DNA of 64,000 bases from an uncultured Chloroflexota bacterium (GCA_937879875.1 CALFMN010000021.1:1-64000), one strand, 5' to 3'; shown: positions 42,097 to 51,600, counted from the first letter of the stretch. The notes: generated from the letters alone by a model not told the origin. A program made the numbers and translations.

Positions 42097-43661
42097 ACAC
42101 CCTCCGCATCGGCATCGACGTAGGCGGCACGAATACCGACGCCGTCGTGCTCGACGGCAGCACGGTGCTCGGCTGGGCGAAGCGGCCGACCACGCCGGAT
42201 GTGACCTCCGGCGTGGCCGCGGCGCTGGCCGCCGTGCTCTGCGAAACCGCGATCGAGCCGCTGCGTGTCGCCGCCGTGATGGTCGGCACCACGCACTTCA
42301 CCAACGCCGTCGTGCAGCGGCGCGGCCTGGAGCGCACGGCGGCGCTGCGGCTCTGCCTGCCCGCCGGGCAGTCGCTGCCGCCCTTCATCGACTGGCCGGA
42401 CGACCTTTGCGCCGCGATCGGCGCCGAGTACCGGCTGCTGGGCGGCGGCTTCGAGTTCGATGGCCGCCCGATCGCGCCGCTGGACGAAGCCGAGCTGCGC
42501 GCCGCGCTCGACGAGTTGCTGGCGCACGGCGTGCAGGCCGTTGCAATCTCCGGCATCTTCTCGCCGGTGGACGCGGCGCAGGAGGAGCGAGCGGCCGAGT
42601 TGCTACGGGCGTGGGCGCCGGCGCTGAACGTCACGCTCTCGCACGAGATCGGCCGCATCGGCCTGCTGGAACGTGAGAACGCCGCGCTGCTCAACGCCTG
42701 CCTCGCGCCCGTGGCCACGCACGTGATCGGCCAACTCGAAGCGACCGTGCGTGCCGCGGGACTCGCCTGCCCGCTCTATCTCAGTCAGAACGACGGTACA
42801 CTGATGGCCGCGGCGCACGCGATGCGCTATCCCGTGCTCACCTTCGCTTCCGGACCGACCAACTCGATGCGCGGCGCGGCCCTGCTTTCCGGCGTGCGCG
42901 ACGGCGTGGTGATCGACGTAGGCGGCACCAGCGCGGACTTCGGCATGCTCAGCGGCGGCTTTCCGCGCGAGGCCGGCTTCGAGGTCGCGGTCGGCGGCGT
43001 GCGCACCAACTTCCGCATGCCGGACCTGCTTTCACTGGCGCTCGGCGGCGGCAGCGTGGTCGCAGACGGCGGGCGCGCGGTCGGGCCGCTGAGCGTGGGC
43101 TACGAACTGGCGGCGCGCGGCTGTGTCTTCGGCGGCGATACACTGACGGCGACGGACATCGGCGTGGCCGCGGGCCTGGCGCAGATCGGCGAACCCGGCC
43201 GCGTGCGCGACCTCGATCCGGCCGTCGTGCGACGGGCACTCGCTCTGATCCGCGAGCGGCTGGAGACGGCGCTCGACCGCATGCGCACCAGCGCCGACCC
43301 GGTGCCCGTGATCGCCGTCGGCGGCGGCAGCTTTCTCGTGCCCGCAGACCTGGCCGGCGCGGCGCGCGTGCTGCGCCCGCCGCACGATCAGGTGGCAAAC
43401 GCCGTGGGCGCGGCGCTGGCGCAGGTGAGCGGCGAGATCGACCGCGTCTTCATCGTGGATGGCCGGGCGCGGAGCGATATTTTAGCCGAGGCGCGGCGCG
43501 AGGCCGACGAACGCGCGGTAGCGGCCGGCGCGGACTCCGGCACGCTCGAATTAGTAGAGGTGGACGAGGTGCCGCTTTCGTATCTGCCCAGCACGGCCGT
43601 GCGGGTGCGGGTCAAAGTCGTGGGTGAGCTGGCGGGCCAGCCGCGCGAGGCCGCACTGTGA
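42090..43661 (+). CDS. Hydantoinase/oxoprolinase family protein (HyuA-like)
   Basis: A 523-residue ATP-dependent hydrolase-type protein of the actin/HSP70 fold. IGIDVGGTNTDAVVLDG opens the N-terminal ATPase domain, VGTTHFTNAVVQRRGLERTA is the typical second block, and the central domain has SHEIGRIGLLERENAALLNA, YLSQNDGTLM and VVIDVGGTSADFGML. Length fits the short HyuA forms without the C-terminal domain of 5-oxoprolinase. The gene starts with GTG at the very end of repeat A6, and its stop overlaps the GTG of a DUF917 gene, its usual partner. Confidence 0.9.
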   Translation: MRDTLRIGIDVGGTNTDAVVLDGSTVLGWAKRPTTPDVTSGVAAALAAVLCETAIEPLRVAAVMVGTTHFTNAVVQRRGLERTAALRLCLPAGQSLPPFIDWPDDLCAAIGAEYRLLGGGFEFDGRPIAPLDEAELRAALDELLAHGVQAVAISGIFSPVDAAQEERAAELLRAWAPALNVTLSHEIGRIGLLERENAALLNACLAPVATHVIGQLEATVRAAGLACPLYLSQNDGTLMAAAHAMRYPVLTFASGPTNSMRGAALLSGVRDGVVIDVGGTSADFGMLSGGFPREAGFEVAVGGVRTNFRMPDLLSLALGGGSVVADGGRAVGPLSVGYELAARGCVFGGDTLTATDIGVAAGLAQIGEPGRVRDLDPAVVRRALALIRERLETALDRMRTSADPVPVIAVGGGSFLVPADLAGAARVLRPPHDQVANAVGAALAQVSGEIDRVFIVDGRARSDILAEARREADERAVAAGADSGTLELVEVDEVPLSYLPSTAVRVRVKVVGELAGQPREAAL

Positions 43662-44788
43662 ACTGGACCGTCACCGAGGACGACCTCGACGACATCGCCA
43701 TCGGCGCCGGCATTCTGGGCACGGGCGGCGGCGGCAACCCGTATCGCGGCAAGCTGCTCGCCCGCCGCCACCTGCGCGAGGGCGGCCGCATGACCGTCGT
43801 CCCGCTCGCCGATCTGCCGGACGACGCGCTCGGCGTCTCCGTCGGCGGCATGGGCGCGCCGGTGATCGGGATCGAGCGCATCATTCGCGGCGACGAGGCG
43901 CTGACGGCGCTGCGCCGGCTGGAGCAGCGCCTCGGCCGCGCCGTCACACACGTCGTGCCCGGCGAGGTCGGCGGCAGCAACAGCACGATCCCCCTCGTCG
44001 TCAGCGCACAGTCGGGTCTGCCGGTGGTGGACGCCGACGGTATGGGCCGCGCCTTTCCCGAGCTGCAGCAGACAACCTTCTTCATCGAGGGAGCGCCGCC
44101 TTCGCCTGCCGCGATCGCCGACTACCGGCACAGCACGCTGCTCTTCGACGATCTGCCCGACGCGAAGAGCCTGGAGCGCATCGCCCGCGCCGCGACCGTG
44201 GCGATGGGCGGCGCTGCCAGCTTCGCCTTCGCGCCGATGAGCGGCGCGCAGATGCGGCGCATGGCGATTCCCGGCACCCTCTCGCTGGCGCGGCGCGTGG
44301 GCGCCGCCGTGCGCGAGGCGCGGCGTGTGCATGCAAACCCCGTGACCGCGGCCTGCGCTGCGACGGGCGGACAGGAGATCTTCCGCGGCAAAGTGACGGA
44401 TGTGCAACGGCGTCTCGTCGCCGGCTTCGCCCGCGGTGAACTGCTGCTCGACGGTTCCGGCGACAGCCGCGGCAGCGCGCTGCGCATCGCCTTCCAGAAC
44501 GAGAACCTGATCGCCTGGCGCGACGGCGAGGTCGCGGCCACGGCGCCGGACCTGATCTGCCTGGTGGACGAACTGACCGCCGAGCCGGTGACGACGGAGA
44601 TCGTGCGCTACGGCCTGCGCGTGGCCGTGCTCGGCATCCCCGCGCCGCCGCTCTTGCGCACGGAGCGGGCGCTGGCGGTGGTCGGCCCGCGCGGCTTCAG
44701 CTACGACGTCGAGTATCGGCCGCTGCCGGGTGTGTACGGCGGCGCGGAGGCGCAGGCAGCCGTACACGGCTCGACGCCGCATCGCTGA
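43658..44788 (+). CDS. DUF917 protein (S-methyl thiohydantoin desulfurase-like)
   Basis: A 376-residue protein of the DUF917 family, whose members accompany HyuA-type hydantoinases. Characteristic blocks are DIAIGAGILGTGGGGNPYRGK, VGGMGAPVIGIERI, VPGEVGGSNSTIPLVVSAQ and GLPVVDADGMGRAFPELQQ. The C-terminal domain (ALRIAFQNENLIAWRDGEV) is that of the hydantoin-related enzymes. Its GTG overlaps the HyuA stop (GTGA), so the two are translationally coupled and probably act on one cyclic amide or thiohydantoin substrate. The actual substrate is not evident. Confidence 0.88.
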   Translation: MNWTVTEDDLDDIAIGAGILGTGGGGNPYRGKLLARRHLREGGRMTVVPLADLPDDALGVSVGGMGAPVIGIERIIRGDEALTALRRLEQRLGRAVTHVVPGEVGGSNSTIPLVVSAQSGLPVVDADGMGRAFPELQQTTFFIEGAPPSPAAIADYRHSTLLFDDLPDAKSLERIARAATVAMGGAASFAFAPMSGAQMRRMAIPGTLSLARRVGAAVREARRVHANPVTAACAATGGQEIFRGKVTDVQRRLVAGFARGELLLDGSGDSRGSALRIAFQNENLIAWRDGEVAATAPDLICLVDELTAEPVTTEIVRYGLRVAVLGIPAPPLLRTERALAVVGPRGFSYDVEYRPLPGVYGGAEAQAAVHGSTPHR

Positions 44789-44892
44789 CCGCGCGGCGGC
44801 AGGCTATGCACCCGCTTCTCCGCTGAGACAGCGCTCGCCGTCCTCGCGTAGGATCAGGCCGAGATTGCTGAGGCTGTGGGAAAGGTCGCGCC

Positions 44893-45804
44893 ATGCACGA
44901 AATCATCCCCTTCGCGGGTAACCCTTTGGACCGGGCCGCCAATCTACGTCGCGACGATGCCTGGCTGCGGGAGCAGTTGCACGGCGCGCAGAGCCGGTTT
45001 CTGCCGTTTTCGCGGCTGAATGTGCTCACGCATGCAGAGGAGCCGGCAGGGCTGCACTGGCTCGACGCTGGCATCCGCGATCAGCTTGACGACGGCGCGA
45101 CACCGTTGCTGCTCGGACTGCGCGACGGCATCGCGCACTTCGCCATCGATCTGTCCCACCTGGACGATCCGATCGCCGCGCTCACGATCGAGGGCGCGGC
45201 CTTTTCCGACGCGCGCCAGGCGGCCGGCGTTCTGCCGGAGGGCGAGGCGGGCATCCTCGCGCAGGCCCGCTCCCTGATCGAGTGGCACACACGCAATCGC
45301 TTCTGCGGCAGTTGCGGTGCACCGACGGCTGTGGGCGGCGGCGGCTCGATGCGGAAATGCACGAACTGTGCCGCCGAGCATTTCCCAGGGCCGCACGCGG
45401 TCGTGATCATGGTGGTCTGGCGCGGCGACCGCTGTTTGCTCGGCAGCGGCCGTGGCTGGGGCCAGGCGCGCTACTCGGCGCTGGCGGGCTTCATGGACCA
45501 TGGCGAGACGATCGAGGAGGCCGTGGCGCGCGAGGTGCAGGAAGAGGTCGGGCTGACGGTGGACGGGGTGGTGTATCACGCATCGCAGCCCTGGCCGTTC
45601 CCGATGTCGCTGATGATCGGCTGCTTCGCCCACGTGGCCGACGAAGACGTGACGGTCGATCCGGAGGAGCTGGCCGACGCGCGCTGGTTCTCCCGCGATG
45701 AGATCCGCCACGCGCTGGAAGCTCCCGACAGCGTCGATTTCGGCGTTCCCGGCCGCATCGCGATCGCCCACCATCTGATCAAGGCCTGGTGCGCCCGGTC
45801 ATGA
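44893..45804 (+). CDS. nudC: NAD(+)/NADH pyrophosphatase
   Basis: A 303-residue Nudix hydrolase that cleaves NAD(H) to NMN(H) and AMP and decaps NAD-capped RNA. The zinc ribbon is FCGSCGAPTA with KCTNCAAEH. The Nudix box runs from GFMDHGETIEEAV through REVQEEVGL with all acidic residues kept. The NudC-specific motif SQPWPFPMSLM follows about 20 residues later. N-terminal domain about 120 residues, as usual. The ATG is preceded by GGGAAAGG. It is convergent with the BNR-repeat gene across a strong terminator. Confidence 0.95.
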   Translation: MHEIIPFAGNPLDRAANLRRDDAWLREQLHGAQSRFLPFSRLNVLTHAEEPAGLHWLDAGIRDQLDDGATPLLLGLRDGIAHFAIDLSHLDDPIAALTIEGAAFSDARQAAGVLPEGEAGILAQARSLIEWHTRNRFCGSCGAPTAVGGGGSMRKCTNCAAEHFPGPHAVVIMVVWRGDRCLLGSGRGWGQARYSALAGFMDHGETIEEAVAREVQEEVGLTVDGVVYHASQPWPFPMSLMIGCFAHVADEDVTVDPEELADARWFSRDEIRHALEAPDSVDFGVPGRIAIAHHLIKAWCARS

Positions 45805-46006
45805 ACGACAACGCGGCAGTCGGTCGAGCAGCTTCCAGCAGCGGCGGCCGCGCTTGTGGAGCGACCGTGTGCTCTCCCGTGGCGCACTGCCTGGCACCGC
45901 CGAACCCGGTACCCGGCACGGTGTAACCGCGACCGGCTCGCGCCGACGCCGAGGCAGCGTCATTAGCGTTGTGACGGGGCGGCTGGCGAGCCGCCCCGTT
46001 TCGCCG
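45805..46006. other. Convergent intergenic region, contains terminator
   Basis: About 200 bases between the convergent nudC and BNR-repeat genes. Apart from the hairpin at 45974-45999 I see nothing with coding or repeat character. Confidence 0.5.
45974..46001. terminator. Bidirectional hairpin terminator
   Basis: ACGGGGCGGCT (45974-45984) and AGCCGCCCCGT (45989-45999) form a perfect 11-base-pair stem with a GGCG loop, followed by TT. It sits immediately before the stop of the convergent BNR-repeat gene, so it can serve both strands. Confidence 0.7.
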
Positions 46007-47161
46007 TCAGGACACCGCGCAGGTGATCGAGAGGATCGGCGGCAAGGTGCCGGGCAGCCGCTGCCAGCAGTCACCGCCATTGCTGCTGGCAAAGACCTGG
46101 CCGTTGCTGGTGCCGACGTAGACTCCCTCCGGCTCCAGCCCGTCGGTGTCCAGCCCCTCGCGGTAGACGCTCTGGTAGTCGTGCGGGCCGGGCAGACCGT
46201 CGCTCAGCGGCTGCCAGCTCTTGCCGCCGTCGCCGGACCGCCAAACGGCGAACTGGCCGCGCACGACGCGAAAATTGTCCGCACCGTACTCGATGGGGAC
46301 GACGAAGACGGCATCGGGCTGGCGCCGGGTGATGGCGATGGGGAAGCCGTGGAACGAGGGCAGGCCGTGGGTCACGTCCTCCCAGCCCTTACCACGGCAG
46401 TCCGACCGGAACACGCCGACATGCGACTGCCCCCACAGGCGGTCCGGGTTCTTGGGATCGATCAGGAACTTGTGGAACTCGTCCATTGCGGCGGGGTCCA
46501 CGTCGGGCGGCAGCTCGGGCTGCGGGAACGACTCCGCGATCTCGGCGAGAAAGGCCTTCGCCGCCGGCGTGGTGACGACGATGCCATGCGAGCAGAGATC
46601 CCACTGATCGCCGCCGTCTTCGCTGAAGTAGGTGCCGCCCGAGCTGATGGAGGCGTAGAGGCGGTTGGGGTCGCGCGGATCGACCTGGATCGAGTGCAGC
46701 GAGGAATCGCCCACAGAGCCGGTCGGTCCCCAGAACTGGCGGTACTTGTGACGCGTCAGTCCATCGACCGGCGTCCAGGACTCACCCCAGTCTTCGCTGC
46801 GAAAGAGCGCGCCCGGCTGCGTGCCGGCGTAGACGACGCCCGGCTGACTCGCGTGCCCGGGCTCAACGTGCCAGACGTTGGCGATAGACAGGCCCATGTC
46901 CGCCGGGAAGGCAAGACCGGGGCTGCGCTGTTCCCAGGTCTCGCCGCCGTCGTCACTGCGGGCGACGGACGGACCCCAGGCCCAGTGGTTGGCGGCCGCG
47001 TACAAGCGGCGGCGGCCATCGCGCAGATCGGCCGCCATGTGATTGATTTGCCAGCCAGGCAGCAGCGGCTCGGAGAGCGTCCAGCACTGTCTGGCTGCAT
47101 CCGAGCTGTAAATGAACGCGCCTTTGCGCGTGCCGACCAACAGTTGCACAGATTGGCTCAT
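46007..47161 (-). CDS. BNR/sialidase-fold beta-propeller protein
   Basis: A 384-residue propeller without a signal peptide. The ATG at 47161 has GGGAGG just upstream. Asp-box-like repeats S-x-D-x-G-x-x-W recur: SDDGGETWEQ, SEDWGESWTP, SEDGGDQWDL and SGDGGKSWQP. This VPS10/exo-alpha-sialidase type is common in soil bacteria and usually lacks the sialidase catalytic Arg triad; I see none. LLVGTRKGAFIYSSD at the start is the standard entry of the subfamily. Probable role is binding or glycan recognition, unproven. The frame continuing to 48442 is antisense to the cupin gene and is not part of it. Confidence 0.85.
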   Translation of the reverse strand: MSQSVQLLVGTRKGAFIYSSDAARQCWTLSEPLLPGWQINHMAADLRDGRRRLYAAANHWAWGPSVARSDDGGETWEQRSPGLAFPADMGLSIANVWHVEPGHASQPGVVYAGTQPGALFRSEDWGESWTPVDGLTRHKYRQFWGPTGSVGDSSLHSIQVDPRDPNRLYASISSGGTYFSEDGGDQWDLCSHGIVVTTPAAKAFLAEIAESFPQPELPPDVDPAAMDEFHKFLIDPKNPDRLWGQSHVGVFRSDCRGKGWEDVTHGLPSFHGFPIAITRRQPDAVFVVPIEYGADNFRVVRGQFAVWRSGDGGKSWQPLSDGLPGPHDYQSVYREGLDTDGLEPEGVYVGTSNGQVFASSNGGDCWQRLPGTLPPILSITCAVS

Positions 47162-47497
47162 TGCGGCCTCCCTGCAGATGATGAATGTCTTCAGAATCGG
47201 CGATCGGGCGCCATTGGACGCACGGATGCGAGCCGGTCTTGAAACCATGCCATAGCGCCCAGCCACCGCACCGGGTCTGACAGTGATGTTATACCATCTC
47301 AGCACGGATGTTCTCTTACAATTATGTGCAGCGAGCAAATCGGCACCAAGCGGCTGCGCGAGTTTGTGTGCCGGAGCAGCGCAGTCGCGGCCGGTCGGGC
47401 GCTTGCGGAGCGGCGCCGATGCAGGCGCGCTTCGGCCACGGCATACTGGCGCGGACGTAGCTGCCGCAAGCTGGCAGGACGAGACCGGGAGGAGTCG
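47162..47497. other. Divergent intergenic region, no gene seen
   Basis: A 336-base region between the divergent BNR-repeat and cupin genes. An AT-rich patch (GTTATACC near 47289 and TTACAATTATG near 47315) is the likely promoter zone. An open frame in phase with the cupin gene from 47324 has no ribosome binding site and an Arg-rich product, so I reject it. Confidence 0.4.
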
Positions 47498-47881
47498 ATG
47501 CATACCCAAACGGTTGGCAAAAGCCCGCTGAACCGGCGCGGCGGACAGGAGTCGTATCTGCTGCTGGCCGCGGGGCAGTTCGGCTCGCAGCGGCTGGCGA
47601 TGACCTGGGTGGAAGGCGCGCCGGGCAGCGAGCAGGCGCTGCACGAGCACGCCGACAACGAGCAGGTGTATGTAGTCGTGCGCGGCCACGGCCTGATGAA
47701 GTGCGGCGGCGAGGAGCAGGAGGTCGGGCCAGGCACGCTGATCTACGTGCCGCCGCGCACGCAACACGCCATTCGCAACACCGGCGACGAGCCGCTGGTC
47801 TTCATCTCGGCCACGTCGCCGCCCTTCCAGGCCGCGAATCTGGGTGAGGGCTTCGCCTATCAGCCGCAGGGGCGGCCGTAG
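47498..47881 (+). CDS. Cupin-domain protein
   Basis: A 127-residue single cupin. ATG 47498 is preceded by GGGAGGAG. Metal-binding motif 1 is EQALHEHADNEQVYVVVRG (HxH...E), and motif 2 follows the PGTLIYVPPRTQHAIRNTG block with its His. Single cupins of this type act as isomerases, dioxygenases or small sensors; no specific activity can be assigned. There is no signal peptide. Confidence 0.85.
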   Translation: MHTQTVGKSPLNRRGGQESYLLLAAGQFGSQRLAMTWVEGAPGSEQALHEHADNEQVYVVVRGHGLMKCGGEEQEVGPGTLIYVPPRTQHAIRNTGDEPLVFISATSPPFQAANLGEGFAYQPQGRP

Positions 47882-48116
47882 CGGAGCGCAACCGTCGGCG
47901 ACTTCACATACATCCGCCCCATCGCGGCTGCAAGCCGCGACCAGCAGCGCCCCGGTGCGCCGGCGGTCGGGCCGGCCAATCCTTGCGGGCGGCTGCTTCA
48001 CTCTCCCGACCAATGGTCGATCGTCCCGCCGTCCGCGACACTGGGGATGAACGCGGGACGCCCGATGGACGCATCGGGCTCGGCGCCGCGTTGCAGCATG
48101 GACAGGCGCAGATTCA
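47882..48116. other. Intergenic region, no gene seen
   Basis: 235 bases between the cupin and SDR genes on the same strand. No repeat of family A or B, no clear hairpin terminator and no small gene with a ribosome binding site. Confidence 0.35.
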
Positions 48117-49136
48117 ATGAATGGCAAAGCTGGGCATGAGGTTGTGATGATCACCGGCGCTTCGGCGGGCGTCGGCCGGGCCACCGTACAGCGCTTCGCC
48201 CGCGAAGGCGCGTGGATCGGCCTGATCGCGCGCGGCAGTGCCGGTCTGGAAGGTGCAAAACGGGATGTCGAAGCTGCCGGCGGGCGCGCCATCGCGCTGC
48301 AAACGGACGTGTCCGATGCGCGCGCGGTGGAGATGGCGGCGGCACGGCTCGAAAGCGAGTTTGGTCCGATCGACATCTGGGTCAACGACGCGATGACCTC
48401 CGTCTTCTCGCCGGTGAAGGAGATGGCGCCGGACGAGTTCAAGCGCGTGACCGAAGTGACGTATCTCGGCTTCGTCTACGGCACGCTGGCGGCGCTGCAG
48501 CGCATGCTGCCGCGCGATCGCGGCCACATCGTACAGGTCGGCTCGGCGCTGGCCTATCGCGGCATCCCGTTGCAGGCGGCGTACTGCGCCTCGAAGCACG
48601 CGGTACAGGGCTTCACCGAATCGCTGCGCTGCGAGCTGCTGCACGACAAGAGCAAAGTTAAGCTCACGATGGTGCAGATGCCGGCGCTGAACACGCCGCA
48701 GTTCGGCTGGTCGAAGAGCCGCATGCCGCGCAAGGCGCAGCCCGTGCCGCCGATCTTTCAGCCCGAAGTCGCGGCCGAGGCGATCTACTGGGCGGCGCAC
48801 CATGACCGCCCGGAGCTATGGGTCGGACGCTCGACGGTACAGGCGATTCAGGGCAACAAGATCGCACCGCGGCTGCTGGACCGCTACCTCGCGCGCACCG
48901 GCTACAACTCACAGCAAACACCCGAGCCGGCCGACCCCAATCGCCCGAACAACCTCTGGGAGCCGGTAGACGGCCCGAACGGCGCAGACCACGGCGCCCA
49001 CGGCAGCTTCGACGATCGCGCCCTCGGCAACAGCCCGGAGCTGTGGGCCACCACGCACCGCGGCCTGCTCGCCGCGGCCGCCGGCGGTCTGGCCGCGCTC
49101 ACCCTCGGCGCCTTCGCGGCAAAGCGTGGGCGCTGA
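48117..49136 (+). CDS. SDR oxidoreductase with C-terminal membrane anchor
   Basis: A 339-residue SDR. VVMITGASAGVGRATVQRFA is the cofactor loop, VNDAMTSVFSP stands in for the NNAG motif, and VQVGSALAYRGIPLQAAYCASKHAVQG holds Ser, Tyr and Lys (parts VGSALAYRG and YCASK). The C-terminal 80 residues extend past the usual SDR length, are rich in Pro, Asn and Gly, and end with a probable membrane helix (LLAAAAGGLAALTLGAFAA) and a basic KRGR. The product is thus membrane-tethered. Convergent with the GMC oxidoreductase, with six bases between stops. Confidence 0.85.
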   Translation: MNGKAGHEVVMITGASAGVGRATVQRFAREGAWIGLIARGSAGLEGAKRDVEAAGGRAIALQTDVSDARAVEMAAARLESEFGPIDIWVNDAMTSVFSPVKEMAPDEFKRVTEVTYLGFVYGTLAALQRMLPRDRGHIVQVGSALAYRGIPLQAAYCASKHAVQGFTESLRCELLHDKSKVKLTMVQMPALNTPQFGWSKSRMPRKAQPVPPIFQPEVAAEAIYWAAHHDRPELWVGRSTVQAIQGNKIAPRLLDRYLARTGYNSQQTPEPADPNRPNNLWEPVDGPNGADHGAHGSFDDRALGNSPELWATTHRGLLAAAAGGLAALTLGAFAAKRGR

Positions 49137-49142
49137 GCAGTG

Positions 49143-50729
49143 CTACGTCGGCAGGGCGGCGAGCCCGCCGACCGGCTGCGGCTCTTCGGCTTTCATCCAA
49201 TCGGCCACGCGCTCGCCGATCATCATGCAGGTCAGATTCGTGTTACAGCGCACGATGTTCGGCATCACCGAGGCATCCACCACACGCAGGTTCTCCACCC
49301 CGCGCACGCGGCAGCGCTGATCGACCACGGCGTTCGGGTCGGTTGCCGGTCCCATCGGCGCGGTGCTCACCGGATGGTAGGTCGTGCCGACCGTCATCCG
49401 CACGTACTCGGCCAGCGCCTCGTCAGAGGCGACGGCCTCGTCGTTGAGCAGCGCGACACGATCGACGAACGGCGCCAGCTCCGGCGAGGTCACGACCTGA
49501 TAGCCGAGCCGCACGCCCTCGACCAGGCGGCGCAGGTCCTCGCCCTGCGTATCGCTGCAGTAGTTCAGGTCGAGCTTCGGCTGCTCGCGCGGGTCGCGGC
49601 TGGCGAGCGTCAGCCGGCCGCGCGAGAGCGGGCGCTGCAGCGACGCGCCGGCGCCGACCACCACCTGTGCGCCGACCATCTCCATCGCTTCCGGCCCCGC
49701 CAGTTCCAGCACGTCGAACTGGCTGCCCAGGTAGAGCTGCATGTCGTTGAAGACATCGGAGCCAGGCGCGGTGTAGCGCAGCATCACCTGGATGAAAGGG
49801 TTGGCCCGATCGCAAACGCCCGGCCTGGGCAGGGCGAAGACGAAGGCCAGCGGGTGGTCGTTGAGGCGCGTCCCCACAGGCGCATCGACCAGCGGCTCGA
49901 TGCCCAGCGCCCGCAGATCCGCGGCCGGGCCAATGCCCGAGCGCATGAGGATCGCCGGCGAAACGACGGCACCAGCCGAGAGCGTGATCCGCCGCCCAAC
50001 GATCTGCTGCGTAACTCCGCCGCACTCCAGCTCGACTCCGATGGCGCGTTTGCCGTCGAACAGCACGCGGTTGACGAGCGCGTGCGGCCGGATCGTGAGG
50101 TTGATGCGGTGCCGGGCGGGCGCAAGGTAGCCGATGGCAGCCGACATGCGCACGAAGTTGCGCTGGTTCTGCGGGATGATGCCCGCGCCGGTCGAGTCGG
50201 GGTGGTTGTGATCCGTGACCTCGGGGAAGCTGAGCCGGCGGAGGACATCGAAGTAGGCCTGCTGCAGCGGGCGCAGCTCTTCCGGCTTCCAACGGCGGAT
50301 GGGGATCGGCCCGCCGCTGCCGTGCAGGTCGCCGTGCTCGTCCTGGTCGTCTTCCAGCTTGCGGAAGTAGGGCAGGACGTTCTGCCAGCTCCACTCGTCG
50401 TTGCCCCAGGCGGCCCACTCGTCGTAGTCGGCCGGCGCGCCGCGCAGCGCGACCGTGGCGTTCACTGCCGAAGAGCCGCCCGTCACCTTGCCGCGCGGGT
50501 AGAAGATCGGCCGGCCGGGCACGGCGTCGGCCATGAAGCCCCAATCGTGCGCCTGTACGGACATATTGCGGCCGTCGAGCAGGTCCTGCGGCGTCTGCTC
50601 CACGCTGGCGTAGTCCGGTCCGGCCTCGAGCAGCACGACGCTGCGCTGCGGGTCTTCGGAAAGCCGCGAAGCGAGCACTGCACCTGAGGAGCCGGCTCCC
50701 ACGATCACGTCGTCGTAGATGAGCGCCAT
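49143..50729 (-). CDS. GMC-family FAD oxidoreductase
   Basis: A 528-residue flavoenzyme of the glucose-methanol-choline family. The FAD loop is DDVIVGAGSSGAVLASRLSE, the GMC signature 1 is PRGKVTGGSSAVNATV, and signature 2 is VILSAGAVVSPAILMRSG-like (here TLSAGAVVSPAILMRSG). The catalytic His is in TTYHPVSTAPMG, and the second His/Asn position near the C terminus reads RCNTNLTCMMIGERVAD. There is no Tat or Sec signal, so it is cytosolic. It would oxidise an alcohol; substrate unknown. Length is typical of choline-dehydrogenase-like members. Confidence 0.92.
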   Translation of the reverse strand: MALIYDDVIVGAGSSGAVLASRLSEDPQRSVVLLEAGPDYASVEQTPQDLLDGRNMSVQAHDWGFMADAVPGRPIFYPRGKVTGGSSAVNATVALRGAPADYDEWAAWGNDEWSWQNVLPYFRKLEDDQDEHGDLHGSGGPIPIRRWKPEELRPLQQAYFDVLRRLSFPEVTDHNHPDSTGAGIIPQNQRNFVRMSAAIGYLAPARHRINLTIRPHALVNRVLFDGKRAIGVELECGGVTQQIVGRRITLSAGAVVSPAILMRSGIGPAADLRALGIEPLVDAPVGTRLNDHPLAFVFALPRPGVCDRANPFIQVMLRYTAPGSDVFNDMQLYLGSQFDVLELAGPEAMEMVGAQVVVGAGASLQRPLSRGRLTLASRDPREQPKLDLNYCSDTQGEDLRRLVEGVRLGYQVVTSPELAPFVDRVALLNDEAVASDEALAEYVRMTVGTTYHPVSTAPMGPATDPNAVVDQRCRVRGVENLRVVDASVMPNIVRCNTNLTCMMIGERVADWMKAEEPQPVGGLAALPT

Positions 50730-50870
50730 AGCCAGGCCTCCTGATCACAGCCATCCAGATAAAGCCACGGATGCCGCATTGTACATCGGGTGTCAAGCAT
50801 CCGAGCTTGAACGGCGCAATCCTGAGCCCGCCGCTGTGGGCGTGATCGCCGCTTCGCGACGATGGCGATC

Positions 50871-51578
50871 TTACGGCTCGACGTGCTGGCGATGCCTTCC
50901 GCCGGGACGTTCGCCGGTTGCCGCCGCGCGCGGCTGCAGGCCAGGGCCGGGAGGCTCATTCGCCGGCACCGCGGCGAAGTCGATCGCGGGCATCGTGCGG
51001 TCAAATCCCTCGGCCTTGTGCGTGATGCTCAGCGAAAGCGCGACGGCAACGTCTGCCTGGATCAGGCCCATGTGGCGGGCGGCGACCGCCACGCGGGTCT
51101 GGCAGCGGCAGTCGACGTTGTTCAGGCTGGCGGTCTTGGCCGCGGAGCCGACAGCGATGCCGAGGTCGATGTCCCGCAGGTTGCAGGTTGGGCCGGCAAA
51201 CTCGAATGCCCGGCTCGCCGCCTTGCGTTGGGCGGCGGTCGCATCGAGGAACTCCGCGCAGGTAGCAAACCCGCAGGCGCCGCAATCGTAGACCGGCGGA
51301 TACCAATCCTTGAGGCCGATGAAGAGGATGCCGTCGACGCGCTCGCACAGATCGGCGTCCCGAAACCAGATCGGCTCCCGCCGCTCCCGGCCGCGGGCGC
51401 GCAGCCAGCCGGCCAGCTCGCGCTGCCGCTCCTTGTCGGCGATCCAGAGTGTCTCGATGAACGGGGCGCTGCCGCGGAGGAAGAGCTGGCCGCCGGACTT
51501 GGGGGCGGTGATCGCCGCGGCCGTACAGAGCGCAGCGACGTGCCGCAGCGCCTCAGTGCGAAGCGCATCCGCATTCAT
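50871..51578 (-). CDS. DUF2148 Fe-S domain protein
   Basis: A 235-residue protein with the DUF2148 ferredoxin-like domain. The Cys pattern is YDCGACGFATCAEF, then GPTCNLRD and NVDCRCQTRV, which would hold a 4Fe-4S cluster. DLGIAVGSAAKTASLNNV is a family block. The ATG at 51578 has GTGAGG six bases upstream; the longer frame to 52103 is antisense-free but overlaps the propeller gene and is rejected. The last about 30 residues are Pro/Arg/Gly-rich and likely unstructured. It follows the propeller gene by 22 bases in the ChrB-C module, so electron transfer to or from those proteins is conceivable. Confidence 0.75.
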   Translation of the reverse strand: MNADALRTEALRHVAALCTAAAITAPKSGGQLFLRGSAPFIETLWIADKERQRELAGWLRARGRERREPIWFRDADLCERVDGILFIGLKDWYPPVYDCGACGFATCAEFLDATAAQRKAASRAFEFAGPTCNLRDIDLGIAVGSAAKTASLNNVDCRCQTRVAVAARHMGLIQADVAVALSLSITHKAEGFDRTMPAIDFAAVPANEPPGPGLQPRAAATGERPGGRHRQHVEP

Positions 51579-51600
51579 GCACAACCTCACTGTTCGTTCT

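Noticed and set aside
47162..48442. Upstream half of a very long minus-strand frame ahead of the BNR-repeat gene
   Set aside because: It is antisense to the well-supported cupin gene and part of the SDR gene, is Arg/Pro-rich, and the true ATG at 47161 has a GGGAGG box.
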